Part shown: positions 6,800 through 15,317 of the stretch, one piece after another | Layout: the number at the start of each line of letters is the position of its first letter | Numbering within the stretch: position 1 is the stretch's first letter | From: Alicyclobacillus kakegawensis NBRC 103104 | Lineage (GTDB): Bacteria > Bacillota > Bacilli > Alicyclobacillales > Alicyclobacillaceae | Assembly (NCBI RefSeq): GCF_001552655.1 | Contig: NZ_BCRP01000013.1 | Location: 1 to 64,000, forward strand | DNA: 64,000 nucleotides | Reading direction: 5' to 3' | Made by a program: the position numbers and the translations under genes | The notes under the pieces: model-generated | What the model saw: the letters and a program-made list of their open reading frames with translations, nothing else | What the model was told of the DNA's origin: nothing | Database searches by the model: none

Positions 6800-8050
6800 T
6801 CACCTATGATGGAAGAGCGACAGGTTCACGGCGTTGGCCATAGCTTCGTATCCAGCGTCGTTTGGGTGAAGATGGTCTCCGGAGTCGTAAGCAGGCAAGA
6901 GACGCTGCGGGTCTTGCGGATCCTGTACAGCTTTATCCCAATCGATTACACCGTCAAACGCACCGCTCGTACGAATCCAATCATTCACGGCTTCCCGCGT
7001 TCTTTCATTGGCTGGACTGTAAAACCCAGATCCCTCAAAAGGTTGTAGGGTTGCCCCAAAAACCTTGATGCCTCGTTGATGGCATTGTTGGATAATCTGT
7101 TTATAAGCATCGATGATTTGAGCCACACTCTTATGCGCTTGGATGTCATTATTCGCCTCGAACAGGATGACGTCTGTCACCTTCGTCTGGTCCAAGACAT
7201 CTCGTTGCAGGCGGTTCAGCGCACTCTGGCCGCTTCCGGCCGTGTCACTGAGCAATTGGTTTCCAGGGATCCCCTCGTTCAAAACAGATTTCCTCAGCCC
7301 TACAGGTTCTCGATTGATTCTATCTGCCAGATAATCGGAGACACGGTGGTTTGCGTTTACAGTGGAACCCGTGCCGTTGGCGGCGGAGGCACCCAATAAG
7401 ACGATGGCCCCACGCTCCGACGGATTTTGGACATCGACGCCGTCTAACCAAAACCAGGAGTTGACTTGGCCGGAGAAGGCCTGGCCGCTGCTTTCCGACG
7501 CATAGTTGCCTGTGCTGGAAATATAGCTGGTTTGGAGGGAATCGGGATGCCAGGTTGTCGGACCGGTCTGCCCGGATACATAGATGCTGATGGTCAAATC
7601 ATGGTAATGTGTAACCGGGAGTGATACGGGATCACTCAGTAACTCTTGGCCCACAGGAATCGTTGCGGAGCGGGTACCCCCAAACGTCACTCTGTGGTTG
7701 GTCCCAGGGATCACTTGAGCCCCCGTTCCCGTGTATCCAACGTAAACATCGCTTAGGGTGAGCGGATTGCTCCCAAACGTGTTGGAGAAACGAAGCCGTA
7801 TGGCTTTGCCGTTCGCATGAGGGTGCACAATGATTCGAATGGTCTGGTTATCGAACCCTGTGTAAGAAATACCGCTGCTCGACGGGGCTTGTGGGCTGGC
7901 AGACCATGTTCCCACCCAATGTTTGTTGTTTGCATACCGAACTGTGTCCGCTTGAACAGGGAGCGCCGCGCTGAACAAAAGCGATGTCGTTGTCATGGCA
8001 CTGACAACTAGTCCTGGCTTCATGGATCTGACCTTGAAATATCTACGCAT
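6800..8050 (-). CDS. secreted SGNH/GDSL-type hydrolase with altered block I
   Basis: A 416-residue protein. ATG 8050 is chosen since GAGGTG lies upstream and the first 35 residues form a signal peptide (basic start, hydrophobic core, cleavage after PVQA). Residues 40-200 are a beta-rich accessory part beginning HWVGTWSASPQAP; the esterase domain follows with block I VLLGASAANGTGS, block III LFEANNDIQ and block V SGDHLHPNDAGY with the Asp-x-x-His pair. Block I in relatives reads GDSITDG; here GAS keeps the serine but loses the aspartate. It belongs to the Rv0518-like extracellular esterase group. Substrate is unknown; release of acyl groups from polysaccharides or lipids is possible. Confidence 0.75.
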   Translation of the reverse strand: MRRYFKVRSMKPGLVVSAMTTTSLLFSAALPVQADTVRYANNKHWVGTWSASPQAPSSSGISYTGFDNQTIRIIVHPHANGKAIRLRFSNTFGSNPLTLSDVYVGYTGTGAQVIPGTNHRVTFGGTRSATIPVGQELLSDPVSLPVTHYHDLTISIYVSGQTGPTTWHPDSLQTSYISSTGNYASESSGQAFSGQVNSWFWLDGVDVQNPSERGAIVLLGASAANGTGSTVNANHRVSDYLADRINREPVGLRKSVLNEGIPGNQLLSDTAGSGQSALNRLQRDVLDQTKVTDVILFEANNDIQAHKSVAQIIDAYKQIIQQCHQRGIKVFGATLQPFEGSGFYSPANERTREAVNDWIRTSGAFDGVIDWDKAVQDPQDPQRLLPAYDSGDHLHPNDAGYEAMANAVNLSLFHHR

Positions 8051-8190
8051 TAGGAATGACACCTCGTTTCGCGATGGTGTACAAAAAAGAAACACTACAA
8101 CAAGTGTTGCGGTGTCTCTGGCAGTCCAGTCGACAAATTTGATGTGAATACTCGTATTTATATTTATGCACATCGTGAGGAGAAGGAGCA

Positions 8191-8868
8191 ATGAAATTTA
8201 TGGATAATCAAAAAATGAGGGTAAAATCATACTGGGACAACAGATATAGCCGCGGGCGGATTTGGGGCGACTCGCCCTGCCCGTCCGCCATCATGGCGAG
8301 TGAGCATTTCCGGCGAGTGGGCGTGAAAAGCGTACTGGTGCCCGGATGCGGATACGGGCGGAACAGTGTGTTCCTGGCAGGCCAGGGTCTGCAGGTAACT
8401 GCGTTTGACGTTTCCGACGTCGCCATACAGCTGGCCATGGAACAAGCCAGGGAGCGGTCAGCCGATATCGAATATACGGTGGGTGATATTTTCGATGAAA
8501 CTTTTCTCGTCGGAAGGCAGTTTGAAGGTGTGTATCTGTCGAATGTGCTACACCTCTTTCTGGCCCGGCAACGAGAGCAACTTCTGCGCCGCATGACCGC
8601 CGTGCTGAAACCTGGCGGCATCCTCACCTTCTCCTGTATATCGGTACATGACACAAACAATTATGGCGTGGGTAAAGAAATAGAACCAGACACGTTCGAG
8701 AAACACCCAGGGAAGCCTCTACACTTCTTCAACGAGAATGAGATTCAATCGATGTTGGAGGCCGATTACAAAATTCTGGAGTGCGAGCTTCACGTTCAAA
8801 CCGAATCCGACCCAGGCGGCGATGTCGAAGATTTGAGGTTGTGGTTTGTGGCAGCGCAAAAACGCTAG
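8191..8868 (+). CDS. class I SAM-dependent methyltransferase
   Basis: A 225-residue protein with the Rossmann methyltransferase motifs in order: motif I VLVPGCGYGRNSVFL around residue 50, the acidic end of strand 2 AFDVSDVAIQ, motif II/III DIEYTVGDIFD, motif IV FEGVYLSNVLHLF and a post-motif MTAVLKPGGILTF. The pattern resembles TehB/thiopurine-type methyltransferases that act on small thiol, halide or metalloid substrates. AAGGAG precedes two possible ATG starts (8191, 8200). It is divergent from the esterase; in the gap AATAC-TC-GTATT (8147-8158) is a small palindrome. Confidence 0.75.
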   Translation: MKFMDNQKMRVKSYWDNRYSRGRIWGDSPCPSAIMASEHFRRVGVKSVLVPGCGYGRNSVFLAGQGLQVTAFDVSDVAIQLAMEQARERSADIEYTVGDIFDETFLVGRQFEGVYLSNVLHLFLARQREQLLRRMTAVLKPGGILTFSCISVHDTNNYGVGKEIEPDTFEKHPGKPLHFFNENEIQSMLEADYKILECELHVQTESDPGGDVEDLRLWFVAAQKR

Positions 8869-8974
8869 GGTGTGTACCATCTGTCGTAGGAGTCATGATG
8901 GGGGCTGGTGTAGTCTCGCTGAAAATGTGCCGAGCGAATGGGCCAAAGGAGATAAAGCTCGGGCGGGGGTAAGC

Positions 8975-9535
8975 ATGAATCTGCGATCATCACACATCTA
9001 TTTGCGGAGGTTGGAGCGGAACGATGCTCATGCTCTACTCGAACTTCGATTGCGGAACCGTGGGTTCTTGAAACCGTGGGAACCGAGTCCATCGCACAAC
9101 CATTTCACGCTGCTCGGGCAGCAAGAGGCGATAGAGAAGTCCATCGCTAACTGGGAGTCGGGAACAGGATACGGGTTTGGCATCTTTCTTGTTGACCGCA
9201 ATGAGCTCATTGGTCGGGTCAACTTGAGCAACGTGGTGCGTGGCGCTTGGGAAAGTTGTACAATTGGCTACTTTCTGGATGAACAACACAATGGTCGGGG
9301 GTATATGACGGAAGCGGTTCGAATGGCGGTTACATTTGCGTTTAGGGAAGCGAATCTGCACCGAGTTCAGGCGGCTGTGATGCCGAGGAACGCTGCTTCC
9401 ATCCGAGTCCTGGCGAAGGTCGGTTTTCGATTTGAAGGATTTGCGGAGTATTACTTGAAGATTAACGGGGTGTGGGAGCATCACAACATTTACAGCATCA
9501 CACGCGAAACTTGGCCGGATGGCCTAGTATCATGA
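8975..9535 (+). CDS. RimJ/RimL-type GNAT acetyltransferase
   Basis: A 186-residue GNAT enzyme of the YdaF/RimJ group. It starts with the strand IYLRRLERNDAHALLEL; the acetyl-CoA site is IGYFLDEQHNGRGYMTEAV, followed by NLHRVQAAVMPRNAASIRV and the C-terminal GFRFEGFAEYYLKINGVWEHH that is typical of enzymes acetylating N-terminal amines or small amines. ATG 8975 follows a G-rich Shine-Dalgarno. The stop overlaps the start of the next gene (ATGA at 9532-9535), so the two are translationally coupled. Confidence 0.8.
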   Translation: MNLRSSHIYLRRLERNDAHALLELRLRNRGFLKPWEPSPSHNHFTLLGQQEAIEKSIANWESGTGYGFGIFLVDRNELIGRVNLSNVVRGAWESCTIGYFLDEQHNGRGYMTEAVRMAVTFAFREANLHRVQAAVMPRNAASIRVLAKVGFRFEGFAEYYLKINGVWEHHNIYSITRETWPDGLVS

Positions 9536-10190
9536 GAACAAGGGTGACCATTTTGACTCAACTATTCCCAGTCCACCAGCGCATCACGACGGAAGACGAA
9601 CTTCGTCAATTGATGGGGCATCCAAGTGAGTTGGTTCGTCACAAGGTGATTGACCGCCTGGATGAACACTGCCGTCATTTTATCGGTCTCTCACCTTGCT
9701 TGTTCGTATCGACAGCAGACAGGTATGGTGAATGCGACGTGTCTCCTCGAGGAGACGCACCCGGATTTGTGTACGTGATTGATGAGAAGCATCTTGTCAT
9801 TCCCGACCGACCCGGGAATCGTCGAATGGATCGCTTCGCAACATCCTTTCGAATCCACATGTTGGCCTCGTTTTTCTGATTCCAGGTTTGGAAGAGACGC
9901 TACGTGTCAACGGTACGGCTTGTATCCTTCGAGATGGTTCCCTATTGTCTCAAATGGAGGTCAATGGTAGACGGCCACTGGTCGCAATTGGCGTCGAGGT
10001 CAAGGAGTGTTACGTCCACTGCGCCAAGTCATTTAAACGATCCCGTTTGTGGCAGCCAGACTCATGGCCCGGTTCAGACAAATTGCCGAATCCGGCCAAA
10101 ATATTAGCGGATCATGCTAGGTTGCCAGGAATGAACGTTGACAAGGTGGCTGATTCGCTGTCGGAGAGTTATACGAAACGTTTGTACTGA
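9532..10190 (+). pseudogene. pyridoxamine 5'-phosphate oxidase-like flavoprotein, frameshifted
   Basis: The joined product is about 218 residues and fits the MSMEG_1061-type PPOX family (FMN-binding split barrel). First frame: DELRQLMGHPSELVRHKVID, then HFIGLSPCLFVSTADRYGECDVSPRGDAPGFVYVID in pieces, ending NRRMD. At about 9831 the frame must change by one base to give RNILSNPHVGLVFLIPGLE and then VNGTACILRDGSLL, VEVKECYVHCAKSFKRS and the normal stop at 10188-10190. One missing base in GAT(T)CGCTTCGC explains it. It is coupled to the upstream GNAT by an ATGA overlap. Sequencing error is an alternative to true loss. Confidence 0.75.
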
Positions 10191-10221
10191 AATTGTCCAC
10201 TTTTCGAGTGGAGGGGATATT

Positions 10222-10787
10222 TTGCCGCGGTGGTACTGGATTGATCGAGATTTCGTGGCAAGTGCCCAGAGGACAACGGATGATACCTGGCTCCAATCCT
10301 ACGAACGCTATCTACCACGAAACTGGAGCCTATTATATAAAATTCACTTTACACCCAAGGGATTTGCGTCTGAGGCAGAGGTCATGGAGAGATGTCAGAT
10401 CCTCGGAAAAGTTTACTTTCCCAGAACATTTTTGATTCTGGCATTCATGAACGTGGTGTCACAGAGGGACTGGAGATCCGTTTTTCTGAGGAGATTCAAC
10501 CAGGCCGACCCATTCACGAGTATTGTTTTGTTCCTTGCCACACGGTCTCCTGGGTTCAATCGCATATGGACGAGATAAGCACATGGGTACAGACGATTGA
10601 TCCAGGTGACAGCGACGCCATGTCTGCTCTTTTCTCACGTCACCTTGATAAGATCCCGATGTCCGGGATGCCGCCAAGAACCGGGTATGTCTATGGGCAT
10701 CTACTCGTAAGAGCGTTTCAAAATCATGTCGGGAAAGATGCCGCCGAGTTGGCCAATGCTGATTGCGAGTTCGTGTTGGGGGGGTGA
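10222..10787 (+). pseudogene. degraded DUF2268 (YjaZ-like) gene, frameshifted and shortened
   Basis: TTG 10222 behind GAGGGG opens a frame with RWYWIDRDFVASAQRTTDD, then FTPKGFASEAEVMERC and YFPRTFLILAFMNVVSQRDW. Around 10440-10490 the sensible reading moves to another frame: GLEIRFSEEIQPGRPIHEY, then PPRTGYVYGHLLVRAFQNH and a C-terminal helix to 10787. The order 'RTF...AFMN', 'HEY', 'P..GY..G..lV..f' matches putative zinc peptidases of the DUF2268/YjaZ type as I remember them. The segment with the zinc-binding HExxH looks damaged. This is a dead gene unless the sequence is wrong. Confidence 0.4.
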
Positions 10788-10795
10788 AGAAGTAA

Positions 10796-11242
10796 ATGGT
10801 CGAATATGTAAGCTTCGAAAAGTACCCGGGCAAACCGTATGACAGTGGCATGTGTCGTCTGCACGACAGCATTTTCACAGAGCAAGATTCAGACACCATT
10901 TCCATGGAGCTGCAAAGGAAATCACGGTTTCTCATTCTTTTCGCCGTAAACCACGGTGAAGTTGTAGGTTACAAAGTCGGATATGAAGATCGGACGGAAC
11001 GGTTTTACAGTTGGCTCGGTGGTGTCTATCCAGAATACCGTGGGCGGGGCATTGCATCGGAATTGATGCGCAGACAGCATGAGTGGTGCCGCAAGCGAGG
11101 ATACAGGGTCATTCGAACGCAAACCAAAAACAAGTGGCGAGATATGCTGATTCTCAATCTGCGCCATGGGTTCGACATCGTTGGGACATACACGGACGAG
11201 AAGGGGGAACCGAAGATCATCTTGGAAAAGAAGTTGAACTGA
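10796..11242 (+). CDS. GNAT family N-acetyltransferase
   Basis: A 148-residue single-domain GNAT. ILFAVNHGEVVGYKVGYE forms the central strands, GGVYPEYRGRGIASELM is the acetyl-CoA loop (R/QxxGxG), and GYRVIRTQTKNKWRDMLIL with LRHGFDIVGTY gives the C-terminal lobe. The asparagine/lysine-rich KNKWRDM part is typical of uncharacterised Bacilli acetyltransferases annotated only as GNAT. ATG 10796 has GTGAAG upstream. It directly follows the degraded DUF2268 gene. Substrate unknown. Confidence 0.75.
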   Translation: MVEYVSFEKYPGKPYDSGMCRLHDSIFTEQDSDTISMELQRKSRFLILFAVNHGEVVGYKVGYEDRTERFYSWLGGVYPEYRGRGIASELMRRQHEWCRKRGYRVIRTQTKNKWRDMLILNLRHGFDIVGTYTDEKGEPKIILEKKLN

Positions 11243-11266
11243 ATAGTGAACGGGAGAGGAGAAATT

Positions 11267-11707
11267 ATGAAAGTGGTCAGCGCATGTCTGGCAGGATGCA
11301 GATGCCGGTATGATCACAGGGCAGCCACAAGGCAGGATATTGAGGCATGGGTCCAATCAGGTGACGCCATTCCCGTTTGCCCAGAGCAAATGGGCGGTTT
11401 GCCAACTCCGAGAAATCCGGCGGAAATTGTGGGCGGAGATGGATTCGACGTTCTCGACGGACGAGCCAAGGTGATGGACTCTCAGGGAAACGATGTAACA
11501 GATGAATTCATTCGAGGGGCGGTGGAAGCGCTGCGGATTGCGCAAATGGTGCAGGCCAAAGAAGCAGTCCTGAAAGCGAAGAGTCCGTCTTGCGGGAGCT
11601 CACAAATCTACGACGGATCGTTTTCCGGAAAGACAAAGGACGGTGTGGGCGTGACTGCAGCGCTGTTCATTCGCAACGGGATATCGGTGTCACAAGAAGA
11701 GGAATAA
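11267..11707 (+). CDS. DUF523 family protein
   Basis: A 146-residue protein starting VVSACLAGCRCRYDH, with VCPEQMGGLPTPRNPAEI next and AVLKAKSPSCGSSQIYDG in the C-terminal half, the cysteine-rich signature of DUF523 (a family also fused to DUF1722 in some bacteria). The four conserved cysteines suggest a metal or thiol function, but no biochemical role is established to my knowledge. ATG 11267 is preferred because GAGAGGAG lies just upstream; an upstream GTG at 11246 lacks such a site. It is followed after 17 bases by a GNAT gene. Confidence 0.8.
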   Translation: MKVVSACLAGCRCRYDHRAATRQDIEAWVQSGDAIPVCPEQMGGLPTPRNPAEIVGGDGFDVLDGRAKVMDSQGNDVTDEFIRGAVEALRIAQMVQAKEAVLKAKSPSCGSSQIYDGSFSGKTKDGVGVTAALFIRNGISVSQEEE

Positions 11708-11724
11708 TTTGCGAGGGATGTTCA

Positions 11725-12264
11725 ATGGCTGTTTTCCTGCAATCTGAAATTACAACCATACGCAATACAAAACCGCAAGACCTCGATTTCGTCTTGCGAC
11801 TGGAGAGTGACGAAGACAACGCTCGTTTCATTATACCCTGGTCCAGGGCCGAACACGAAAGGGCCATGACAGATGCGGACAAGGCACATCTTGTGATTGA
11901 GAGGACTGATGACCACAGGCGGATTGGGTACATGATCTTGGCAGGGGTACAGAACCTGAACCGCAGCGTGGAGTTGATTCGAATCGTCATTGCAGAGAAG
12001 GGTTTTGGTTACGGATCCGAGGCGATTCGACTCGTGCAGAGGTGGGTTTTTCTGGAACTAAGGGCCCACCGATTATGGTTGGATGTCAAGGAACATAACA
12101 TTCGGGCGCAGCATGTGTACCATGCCTTAGGATTCACAGCAGAGGGTGTCCTCAGAGAGTGTCTTCGGGGAGCGGATGGTTACGAATCTCTTGTCGTGAT
12201 GTCGATTTTAGAACAGGAATACCGAGGCAGGCAACTCGAACTGGCCGACACGTCACCGGAATGA
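11725..12264 (+). CDS. RimJ/RimL-type GNAT acetyltransferase
   Basis: A 179-residue GNAT enzyme. It begins TTIRNTKPQDLDFVLRLES with the following DNARFIIPW typical of spermidine/RimJ-like enzymes; the CoA site is IVIAEKGFGYGSEAIRLV and the C-terminus has LDVKEHNIRAQHVYHALGF and EGVLRECLRG. ATG 11725 follows GAGGGATG. Close spacing to the DUF523 gene upstream and the VOC gene downstream suggests cotranscription, though this neighbourhood seems a loose collection rather than a pathway. Confidence 0.8.
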   Translation: MAVFLQSEITTIRNTKPQDLDFVLRLESDEDNARFIIPWSRAEHERAMTDADKAHLVIERTDDHRRIGYMILAGVQNLNRSVELIRIVIAEKGFGYGSEAIRLVQRWVFLELRAHRLWLDVKEHNIRAQHVYHALGFTAEGVLRECLRGADGYESLVVMSILEQEYRGRQLELADTSPE

Positions 12265-12291
12265 CGCATGCGGACAGGGAGATGAAACGCT

Positions 12292-12669
12292 GTGATGACA
12301 TCCCGAATCGAGCTCTTTGTGCAAAACGTTGCAGCATCAGCCGACTTTTATGTGCGCGTTCTGGGGTTTTCCTCCAGTGAAAAGCAAACCGCAGAATATA
12401 CCGTGGTCAGGAGTGGCGGTGTTCAAATTGGACTGGGGGCCCTGGCCAACCTGCCCCAAGATCATCCACTTCAATTACGCCATCCCAATGAACGAAAGGG
12501 AATCGGTGTCGAGATCGTTATCGAGGTGGATGACGTAGACGCATTCTACGAGAAGGTGCGAAGCTCTGGTTATCCCATCCAGGAGGCTCTTACAGTTCGC
12601 CCCTGGGGATTGAAGGACTTTCGGTTACAGGACCCTGACGGCTATTACTTGCGAATCACTTCCAGGTAA
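12292..12669 (+). CDS. VOC family (glyoxalase/bleomycin resistance-like) protein
   Basis: A 125-residue vicinal oxygen chelate protein with two beta-alpha-beta-beta-beta modules: IELFVQNVAASADFYVRVLGF at the N-terminus (positions 4-24) and GVEIVIEVDDVDAFYEKV in the second. The C-terminal GLKDFRLQDPDGYYLRI carries the conserved metal-site or binding region. It resembles bleomycin-binding and fosfomycin-resistance-like members by fold only. GTG 12292 or ATG 12295 can start it, with GGGAGATG upstream. Confidence 0.8.
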   Translation: MMTSRIELFVQNVAASADFYVRVLGFSSSEKQTAEYTVVRSGGVQIGLGALANLPQDHPLQLRHPNERKGIGVEIVIEVDDVDAFYEKVRSSGYPIQEALTVRPWGLKDFRLQDPDGYYLRITSR

Positions 12670-12870
12670 CGAGAAACGAAATGCATGGTGTGGACCGTTC
12701 TACGCAAGCGGCTGCGACAGTCCGCTTTCCATATCCGCTGTCACGGCCATGTTGGGTGGCAATGTCACCCTTATCATGGGCTGGGTGGCCTCTCGCGGGT
12801 TCTTGAAGCATGAAAAAGAAAGAAGGTCCTGTCAGCCAGCAAGCTTTCAACGCGGGAGGGGGGATTCGTT

Positions 12871-13905
12871 GTGACAGGCCACGCAAGGCGGACGACATGT
12901 TTGACCGACGGAGATATCACGATCCGCTCGCTGGAAGATCATGATTACGAGACTTTATGGCGGTTCATATACGGACAACCGGACCCGGAATGGAAAAAGT
13001 GGGATGCGCCGTATTTTCCCCTTGAACATCAAGATTTGGAGCCGTTTTGTGACGAGCTTAGACAGCAGGTGCTCAGGGATGATGTGGTGCCGTCACGGTG
13101 TGCGCTCACCGTATCCGGCAAGTTGGTCGGCACGGTTTCTTATTATTGGGAGCACAAACCATCAAACTGGTTGGAAGTGGGGATTGTCATTTACGATCCG
13201 GCCTATTGGCACGGCGGCATAGGCACTCGGGCGCTTCGGCTGTGGATAGATCACTTGTTTGAGTCGATGCCGTCGCTGCCGAGGATTGGGCTGACTACGT
13301 GGTCGGGCAACCAACGAATGATACGCTGTGCGGAAAAGCTCGGTATGAAACTGGAAGGGCGTCTGCGAAAGTGCAGGTATTACAACGGTCATTATTATGA
13401 TTCTATTCGGATGGGAATACTCCGTGAAGAATGGCGGCCCTCTACCCCACTTTCGCATCCATCTCCAATTTCATTTCCAACAGGGCGCACCATGCCGCCC
13501 AGAGACTGTTGTGGCCTGTTACATCACATCGAGATCAACGTGTCTGATCTCGAACGCTCGGCTGAATTTTGGGGATGGTTTCTCAGCCTTCTTGGATACC
13601 AACCCTACCAGATTTGGGAATGCGGGAGGAGCTGGCGGCTGGGTGACACGTATCTCGTGTTTGTGCAGGTCGCGGACCGATATAAGGAACCAGCTTTCCA
13701 CCGGCGGCGTGTAGGGCTGAACCACCTGGCGTTTCACGCCCAATCCCGTGCCCAGGTTGATCAAGTCACGCATTGTCTCCGGGAACGCGGGGTACGCATC
13801 CTGTATGAGAACCGCCATCCCCACGCGGGAGGAACGAATCACTATGTGGTATTTTTTGAGGACCCCGACCGGATTAAGGTCGAGGTCGTGGCACGCGGGG
13901 ACTAG
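12871..13905 (+). CDS. fusion of GNAT acetyltransferase and VOC domain
   Basis: A 344-residue protein with no stop between two domains. Residues 15-190 are a RimJ/RimL-type GNAT: DITIRSLEDHDYETLWRF, the CoA-binding stretch VIYDPAYWHGGIGTRAL, TTWSGNQRMIRCAEKLGM and a C-terminal RKCRYYNGHYYDSIRMG. A proline/serine-rich linker of about 20 residues follows (near 195-215), then a VOC domain with LLHHIEINVSDLERSAEFW, GLNHLAFHAQSRAQVDQV and VVFFEDPDRIKVEVV. GTG 12871 has GGGAGGGGGG at a good distance. It is the second VOC fusion in the window. Resistance to or turnover of a small molecule is a guess. The 200 bases upstream show no gene. Confidence 0.8.
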   Translation: MTGHARRTTCLTDGDITIRSLEDHDYETLWRFIYGQPDPEWKKWDAPYFPLEHQDLEPFCDELRQQVLRDDVVPSRCALTVSGKLVGTVSYYWEHKPSNWLEVGIVIYDPAYWHGGIGTRALRLWIDHLFESMPSLPRIGLTTWSGNQRMIRCAEKLGMKLEGRLRKCRYYNGHYYDSIRMGILREEWRPSTPLSHPSPISFPTGRTMPPRDCCGLLHHIEINVSDLERSAEFWGWFLSLLGYQPYQIWECGRSWRLGDTYLVFVQVADRYKEPAFHRRRVGLNHLAFHAQSRAQVDQVTHCLRERGVRILYENRHPHAGGTNHYVVFFEDPDRIKVEVVARGD

Positions 13906-13917
13906 CTCGTGCGCTCT

Positions 13918-14445
13918 TCAACTGTGGACAGGCGTCCCGCTTTCCAACCGCAGCAACTTTGCCTTCATGTCCGTGCCGCCCCGGTAGCCAGTGAGTGATC
14001 CGTTCTTGCCGATGACCCGGTGGCAGGGAATGACGAGGGGGATGGGATTGGCCCTGTTTGCCGCTGCCACGGCTCGGACGGCGGTGGGCCGCCCAATCTT
14101 CGCGGCCAGCTCGGAATAGCTCCACGTGGTCCCAAACGGGATGGCCAACAGTGCGCGCCAGACTTGCACCTGAAACGGCGTGCCTGTGAGAACCAGCGGG
14201 AGGGAGAAGTTCTGCCTGCGCCCCGTCAAATACTGCTCAATCTGCGTCCGATAGGTTGCCAATTTCCTCTCGTCATGCACCAAGGCCGCATCCGGAACAT
14301 GCGTTGTCAACCAACGTTTCAAAGTGGCCAACGTTTCGTTGGGCAGTGTGACGCGGCAAAGTCCTTCCGCGGTGGCTGCCAGGTGAAAGGTCCAGTCACG
14401 GTGCTGCAGCGTGTCCCAATACACCACGTTCGATAGAAGGTTCAT
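13918..14445 (-). CDS. ogt: methylated-DNA--protein-cysteine methyltransferase
   Basis: A 175-residue O6-alkylguanine-DNA alkyltransferase. The acceptor cysteine is in IPLVIPCHRVIG, the DNA-binding helix region has FGTTWSYSELAAKIG and RAVAAANRANP, and GSLTGYRGG closes the active-site loop. The enzyme transfers the alkyl group from O6-methylguanine to itself. Its ATG overlaps the stop of the upstream Ada-type regulator by four bases (ATGA), so both come from one mRNA, as with adaA-adaB of Bacillus subtilis. Confidence 0.9.
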   Translation of the reverse strand: MNLLSNVVYWDTLQHRDWTFHLAATAEGLCRVTLPNETLATLKRWLTTHVPDAALVHDERKLATYRTQIEQYLTGRRQNFSLPLVLTGTPFQVQVWRALLAIPFGTTWSYSELAAKIGRPTAVRAVAAANRANPIPLVIPCHRVIGKNGSLTGYRGGTDMKAKLLRLESGTPVHS

Positions 14446-15017
14446 CGCGCGACCTCCTGTTCCGCCTGACTTCTCACATGGAGAGCTCGGTAGCGGCTAG
14501 GACTGCACCCGACGACTCGGCGAAAGGTGGTCGAGAAGTGTGAAGCGCTCTGAAATCCCACCGCTAGAGCGATATCCGTGATGGGGCGACCACATTCCGT
14601 CACAAGTGCCCTTTTTGCGGCCTCCACCCGGGTCTGGAGGAGGTATGCTGCCGGGGTCGTTCCAGCCACCCGACGAAACACCCGGTGCAAATGGTATGGG
14701 CTGACAGCGAGTTCGCGCGCGATGTCGCCCAGCCTCAGCGGGGCAGGGTAGCGTCGGTCCATGACCCTTTTCGCGCACTCGACCAGCGCCTCGTCGGGGC
14801 CAAGCGGGTCCTCATCTGGGCGGCAACGCTTGCAGGGGCGGAACCCAGCCGCGATGGCATCGTCGACGCTTGTAAAAATGCGGACATTTTCCGGAAGCGG
14901 CGTGCGCGATCGGCAGGATGGCCGGCAAAAGACCCGGGTTGTGACCACACCGTAGAAAAATTGCCCGTCGAACGTGGGTTCACACCGCACAATCGCCCGC
15001 CAGAGCGACTCGTCCAT
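14442..15017 (-). CDS. adaA: AdaA-type methylphosphotriester-DNA methyltransferase and activator
   Basis: A 191-residue regulator. The N-terminal Ada zinc domain has FCRPSCRSRTPL and FRPCKRCRPDEDP, giving the four cysteines, one of which accepts a methyl group from DNA phosphotriesters. The C-terminal half is an AraC-type double helix-turn-helix (LRLGDIARELAVSPYHLHR and PITDIALAVGFQSASHFST). Methylation turns such proteins into activators of their own operon. ATG 15017 is chosen because GGAGAGG lies eight bases upstream; GTG 15026 is an alternative. The downstream ogt gene is its obvious target. Confidence 0.9.
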   Translation of the reverse strand: MDESLWRAIVRCEPTFDGQFFYGVVTTRVFCRPSCRSRTPLPENVRIFTSVDDAIAAGFRPCKRCRPDEDPLGPDEALVECAKRVMDRRYPAPLRLGDIARELAVSPYHLHRVFRRVAGTTPAAYLLQTRVEAAKRALVTECGRPITDIALAVGFQSASHFSTTFRRVVGCSPSRYRALHVRSQAEQEVAR

Positions 15018-15317
15018 GCTTCTCACCTCTCCATCACTATATCGTCAAACGCGTGCGGCCGAAACGATGGGGGAATATGACCGCAAGATTTCGCAAGCCG
15101 TCCACAGGATGTGAGGAGTGGCCGGGGCCTTTTCGCGATCCCGTTTGGCGCATGCCGCCGCGCGGTCCCCAGCAGGTAACCAGCCATGCCGGTCGACATG
15201 GTGTGGGGATGGAACTGGTCCAAGACGCGACATTGGGGGTGCAACGGCGCGGGAGGGAAACAGGAGGCCATGATAGAACTTCTAAATTTTAAGGTGTATG
15301 GAGGAAATCGGAGCGTG

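Noticed and set aside
12740-12860. T-box-like GGGTGGCCTCTCGCGGG before the GNAT-VOC gene
   Set aside because: The NACC core is missing, no stem I features were found and no terminator follows.
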